DNA of 64,000 nucleotides, taken from positions 124,001-188,000 of the forward strand of contig CALEYL010000059.1 of NCBI GenBank assembly GCA_937926205.1, given 5' to 3'. The notes beneath the pieces were generated by a model. The model was not told where the DNA came from and made no database searches. It worked only from the letters and a program-made list of their open reading frames with translations. Both the position numbers and the translations under genes were made by a program. The stretch is from an uncultured Saprospiraceae bacterium. Lineage in GTDB: Bacteria > Bacteroidota > Bacteroidia > Chitinophagales > Saprospiraceae. How positions within the stretch are numbered: position 1 is the first letter of the stretch; the number at the start of each line of letters is the position of its first letter. Of this stretch, positions 61,400 through 64,000 are shown one piece after another.

Positions 61400-62047
61400 T
61401 TACCCCTCATGACGCCTGATGACCACCCTCAGGATAGGCGATGAATCATTGGTGATCGAGTAATCAACCGTAAACGGGCCACAAACGTCAGTACCTGTTC
61501 GGGGTTCGGTTTCAGCCCATTTAATGGCCTCGTCCCAGCTGGTGGCGTTCCATTTTTCCCTCAGCATGGTATAGCAGCATGCATGGTTGTCCCCTGACCA
61601 CGGCACATCCCAGCTGATGATAAACACCTCATCTGCCATATCAATATGAAAAACGACCGCACCGCAGGAACCCGTGGCAGATCCCCTTGATTTTTCGTGA
61701 AGCGCAGTAGCCCACTGGCCGACCTGAATTTCTGTTGGCAAGGTATTGTTACCCCAATGACCACTGCTGTCTGTGCTATCCTGAAAGGTCAGAATGCTCC
61801 CGGAAGCATTGTAAACCATTATTCGGGTGCAGACGCCATTTCCAAAGTCCTCTTTAAAAGCATTTACCCGCATGTTGGCCAGGTTTTCAAAGTTTTCAGT
61901 AGAACCGCCGGAAAGTGCGTTAATGTCGAGCATGGCAAGCCGTGACATTTCCAGTCGGATGGCAGATTCATCGGTAATGTTTCTGGGCTTAAGTTCAAGT
62001 TGTTTGCTTTCAAAGTCAATTACGTTTCCGTAGGTGAAATTTGACAT
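61400..62047 (-). CDS. JIP23-like (23 kDa jasmonate-induced protein-type) domain protein
   Basis: 215 residues with no signal peptide. The order NFENLANMRVNAFKEDFGNG, IMVYNASGSILTF, IQVGQWATALHEK and GSATGSCGAVVFHI, with a later ISWDVPWSGDN, resembles plant 23-kDa jasmonate-induced proteins and their bacterial relatives as I recall them. That family is linked to stress or toxin-like functions but has no proven biochemistry. Five cysteines lie in the C-terminal half. It follows the hydrophobic protein gene by 32 nt on the same strand, so the two are probably made together. The family call needs a profile search. Confidence 0.6.
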   Translation of the reverse strand: MSNFTYGNVIDFESKQLELKPRNITDESAIRLEMSRLAMLDINALSGGSTENFENLANMRVNAFKEDFGNGVCTRIMVYNASGSILTFQDSTDSSGHWGNNTLPTEIQVGQWATALHEKSRGSATGSCGAVVFHIDMADEVFIISWDVPWSGDNHACCYTMLREKWNATSWDEAIKWAETEPRTGTDVCGPFTVDYSITNDSSPILRVVIRRHEG

Positions 62048-62079
62048 GATTTTAAGATTTTATGAGTGAAAAAATTCAA

Positions 62080-63135
62080 TTAAACAGGCAGCGATACCAT
62101 AGAAGAAGCCATGCTTAAAGACATTCGGCTGCTTATCTGGCTATAGGTTGGCAAGGTCATACTCAGACGCATGCTGGCGGGTATTTCGGTGATTCCGAAA
62201 ATAAAATCAATCAGGATATCGAAAAGCAGGGATATGGCCATCCCCGCCAGTATTGCAATTCCGGCAGCTATTACAGCTGCTGCAATGGGAGGAAACTCGG
62301 CACTGCTACCAGCGGCAACGAGGGTGGCTGTAATAACGGACAATACAGCATCTCCGGTTATGATGGCTCCAAGGGCAATGCCGGCGCCTGCCGCAACACT
62401 GGCACTGGCGATGGTATTGGCCCATTGATTTTGATGAGCCAATGTTTCGAAGACTACTGTGGTGATGGCGAATCCAATTTGGGCCAATCCCAACCACTTT
62501 GCGGCATTTCTGAAAAAGGTTATGGTGTCTTCCGAAAAGATTGCTTTGCTATTTAGATGGGTAACAACCTCTTCAATCTCATCTGCTGCCAGAATAGCGG
62601 GCTGTTTGTTTGAAACGGCTTGTGGAAATTTTTTTGATAGATTACCGGTGATGAATTCATGTGCAATCGCAAAATATTCTCTGGCCTTGTCAAAATTATT
62701 TAAGGCTATCAACCCTTTACTGACACCTTTGGCCAGTCCAGCTGATGATTTTAAATAATTGGCCAAATCTTCGGGGGACAATTCCTCCATTTCTATTCTA
62801 TGTTGTCCTAATGAATTGGAATACCCCTGTAGGTGCGCCAGCCGCATTTCCGGGGCTGTATTGCGCTCAATAATAAATTGAACGATGTCTAATTCTGCCA
62901 TTTTTATGGTTTCCCAATTTTCCAGGGCTTCGGCGTCCCTGTTCAATGGCAGCAAGGCATTATCAATCATCTGGTTGGTTTGCTCCCACAACAAGTTAAC
63001 GAGCCTGACAGCACTGTCCCGCGCAGAAAAACGACCATGCCATTGCGTTCTTCCAATGGTATCCATTTCGGATGCGGCTTTTTCCTGAGCCATTGTTTTT
63101 AAGTGCTCTGCCTGACTGAGAAGGATCTGCGACAT
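62080..63135 (-). CDS. Unknown protein with long hydrophobic Ala/Gly region, possible pore former
   Basis: 351 residues with no signal peptide. Residues 1-205 are charged and helical. Residues about 215-320 form an uninterrupted series of hydrophobic Ala/Gly/Ile-rich stretches (ASASVAAGAGIALGAIITG, AAVIAAGIAILAGMAISLL, FDILIDFIFGI). The last 25 residues are Ser/Met-rich. A soluble helical head followed by a hydrophobic glycine-zipper region is reminiscent of pore-forming toxins such as the ClyA/Xax group, but no specific family was recognised. It sits between a tiny basic ORF (7 nt upstream) and the JIP23-like gene (32 nt downstream). Confidence 0.75.
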   Translation of the reverse strand: MSQILLSQAEHLKTMAQEKAASEMDTIGRTQWHGRFSARDSAVRLVNLLWEQTNQMIDNALLPLNRDAEALENWETIKMAELDIVQFIIERNTAPEMRLAHLQGYSNSLGQHRIEMEELSPEDLANYLKSSAGLAKGVSKGLIALNNFDKAREYFAIAHEFITGNLSKKFPQAVSNKQPAILAADEIEEVVTHLNSKAIFSEDTITFFRNAAKWLGLAQIGFAITTVVFETLAHQNQWANTIASASVAAGAGIALGAIITGDAVLSVITATLVAAGSSAEFPPIAAAVIAAGIAILAGMAISLLFDILIDFIFGITEIPASMRLSMTLPTYSQISSRMSLSMASSMVSLPV

Positions 63136-63142
63136 GATGATT

Positions 63143-63292
63143 TTATTTTGGCGCCTTTACGGCTTTTTTGATAATTGGCCACTTCCGTTTTGTAAGCCAC
63201 TTCTTAATTATTGACAGGACAAAGTTCAGCCCTAATTCAAAGGAGGGGAACCACATCTTGATGTGGATGTCAGAGAGCTGGTCGAATGTCAT
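63143..63292 (-). CDS. Small basic protein ORF, first gene of the possible three-gene unit
   Basis: 49 residues from the ATG at 63292: a mixed N-terminus (MTFDQLSDIHIKMWF), a hydrophobic middle and a Lys/Arg-rich C-terminus (SIIKKWLTKRKWPIIKKAVKAPK) that could be amphipathic. Its stop is 7 nt before the start of the 351-residue protein, a spacing typical of coupled genes. The ORF may also be chance. An upstream in-frame start at 63328 would add 12 residues. Confidence 0.4.
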   Translation of the reverse strand: MTFDQLSDIHIKMWFPSFELGLNFVLSIIKKWLTKRKWPIIKKAVKAPK

Positions 63293-63605
63293 CGATCCGG
63301 TTATCTGAAAACAAAGTATTTTTATCAAAATTCAGGAAGGCAACCGTGCCGTATGAACAGCACTTAAACTTTAGATGGTCAGATTGGATATGGGAAGTTT
63401 ATTGCCTCTTTAGGGCATTTTCCAGTCGGGAATCCTTTTAATGCGGGAAAGAAAAAGGTAGGCTCTAAATTTGCAAGGATTGCAAAGTGCTTATGATTAA
63501 TGATTTAGGCTATTTAAGGGCATTTCCTGGACTGCCCGGCATTCTAAAAATACCAGCGTTCACGTTAAGGTAGGATTTTACCGGATTACGCCAGTTTTCA
63601 AATCA

Positions 63606-63845
63606 TCAATTGTTTTTCCCTTTCTTCGGCACCGGATCATAACCATGTCCGCCCCAGGGGTGGCATCGCCCAATGCGTTTGAGGCCAAGCCAGGTACCTT
63701 TTAATACGCCCCATTCTTCTATGGCTTCAACCATGTAATGTGAACAGGTGGGTTGATAGCGACATTTGGGCCCAAGCAGGGGCGATATGGCCATTTGATA
63801 AAATCGGATCGGGAGGATGAATATTTTTTTTATCCAGCTTGACAT
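63606..63845 (-). CDS. yidD: YidD membrane protein insertion efficiency factor
   Basis: 79 residues from the ATG at 63845; a TTG at 63866 in the same frame overlaps the upstream gene and is less likely. The family signature is complete: IRFYQMAISPLLGPKCRYQPTCSHYMVEAIEEWG followed by RIGRCHPWGGHGYDPVP. YidD is a small inner-membrane-associated protein that assists insertion by YidC/Sec. The usual neighbours rpmH, rnpA and yidC are not seen here; the gene instead follows an unidentified gene by 17 nt. Confidence 0.95.
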   Translation of the reverse strand: MSSWIKKIFILPIRFYQMAISPLLGPKCRYQPTCSHYMVEAIEEWGVLKGTWLGLKRIGRCHPWGGHGYDPVPKKGKNN

Positions 63846-63862
63846 GGCAGTGCATTTTAACT

Positions 63863-64000
63863 TCAAAAGACAAAAGCAAAACGGATGCCGGCGCGATCTG
63901 GTTGTACCTCCAATTTAAAATGACCCGCGCCCTGCGAATGGTAGTGCTGCTTTACCGCATGGTTATACTGTCTGGCAGCATTTTTTTTATAGGCAGAGGA
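63863..64000 (-). CDS. 3' end of an unidentified gene, possibly an outer-membrane barrel
   Basis: The minus strand is open from the window edge for 45 codons to a TGA at 63865-63863, ending FKLEVQPDRAGIRFAFVF. Alternating hydrophobic residues and a terminal Phe are typical of the last strand of outer-membrane barrels, but the fragment is too short for a call. It is not RnpA, which often precedes yidD. The stop is 17 nt before yidD, so the two are probably co-transcribed. Confidence 0.5.
   Translation of the reverse strand, partial: SSAYKKNAARQYNHAVKQHYHSQGAGHFKLEVQPDRAGIRFAFVF

Noticed and set aside
63863..64000. rnpA upstream of yidD
   Set aside because: The fragment lacks the RNR-type basic motif of RNase P protein and ends like a membrane beta-strand.

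Overview
The window looks like a chromosomal segment from a Bacteroidota bacterium, most likely of the Saprospirales/Lewinella type. The evidence is a type IX secretion (T9SS) and gliding gene set (porU, two porV copies, a porP/sprF-like gene, gldJ), several secreted proteins with T9SS C-terminal sorting domains, Bacteroidota-only families (DUF5690, DUF2911, a MarR-GNAT fusion) and at least one good Bacteroidota promoter (TTTG - 19 nt - TAnnTTTG). All assignments come from reading the sequence; no database search was run.

Positions 1-23944 (minus strand) hold a non-ribosomal lipopeptide cluster, the most interesting part of the window. In transcription order it has: a promoter and a leader of about 590 nt containing hairpins; a specialised NusG (UpxY/LoaP-like) antiterminator; an Sfp-type phosphopantetheinyl transferase; a 4830-residue hybrid FAAL-ACP-KS-AT-ACP-aminotransferase-C-A-T-C-A-T-C megasynthase; a lipoprotein serine hydrolase of the beta-lactamase/S12 family; a TauD/SyrP-like dioxygenase; a second NRPS (degenerate C-A-T-C) whose A-domain code reads as Asn-like; and, cut by the left edge, a pterin-dependent aromatic amino acid hydroxylase. 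The first half has the logic of mycosubtilin/iturin synthetase MycA: fatty acid activation, one malonyl extension, then transamination to a beta-amino fatty acyl chain. The expected product is a beta-amino-acyl lipopeptide containing Asn or beta-hydroxy-Asn. The first A domain is degenerate, no thioesterase is visible, and the assembly line may continue past the left edge.

Positions 24435-27080 hold housekeeping-type genes (DUF1304 membrane protein, OsmC peroxidase, DUF2911 lipoprotein, thiolase). Positions 27152-35631 form a turnover zone. Intact genes (MarR-GNAT regulator, two T9SS cargo proteins, a 475-residue unknown protein) sit beside decayed copies of the same genes. In three of these copies one or both ends survive and the middle has been deleted. 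A further secreted-protein remnant carries a stop codon in its signal peptide.

Positions 36002-48753 carry an RlmL-like rRNA methyltransferase, a T9SS-exported vanadium haloperoxidase with four MopE-like calcium-binding repeats, a DUF5690 transporter-like protein, a YncE-propeller/phosphoesterase, pyruvate carboxylase and a YgjP-like metallopeptidase. Positions 48900-58411 are the T9SS/gliding locus: porU-porV-porV' on the minus strand, and divergent porP-like and gldJ on the plus strand. Two nearly identical porV genes with different signal peptides stand in tandem.

Positions 58567-64000 contain an acyl-CoA carboxylase beta subunit, a pirin, a small operon pairing a JIP23-like protein with a hydrophobic, possibly pore-forming protein, yidD, and the 3' end of an unidentified gene.
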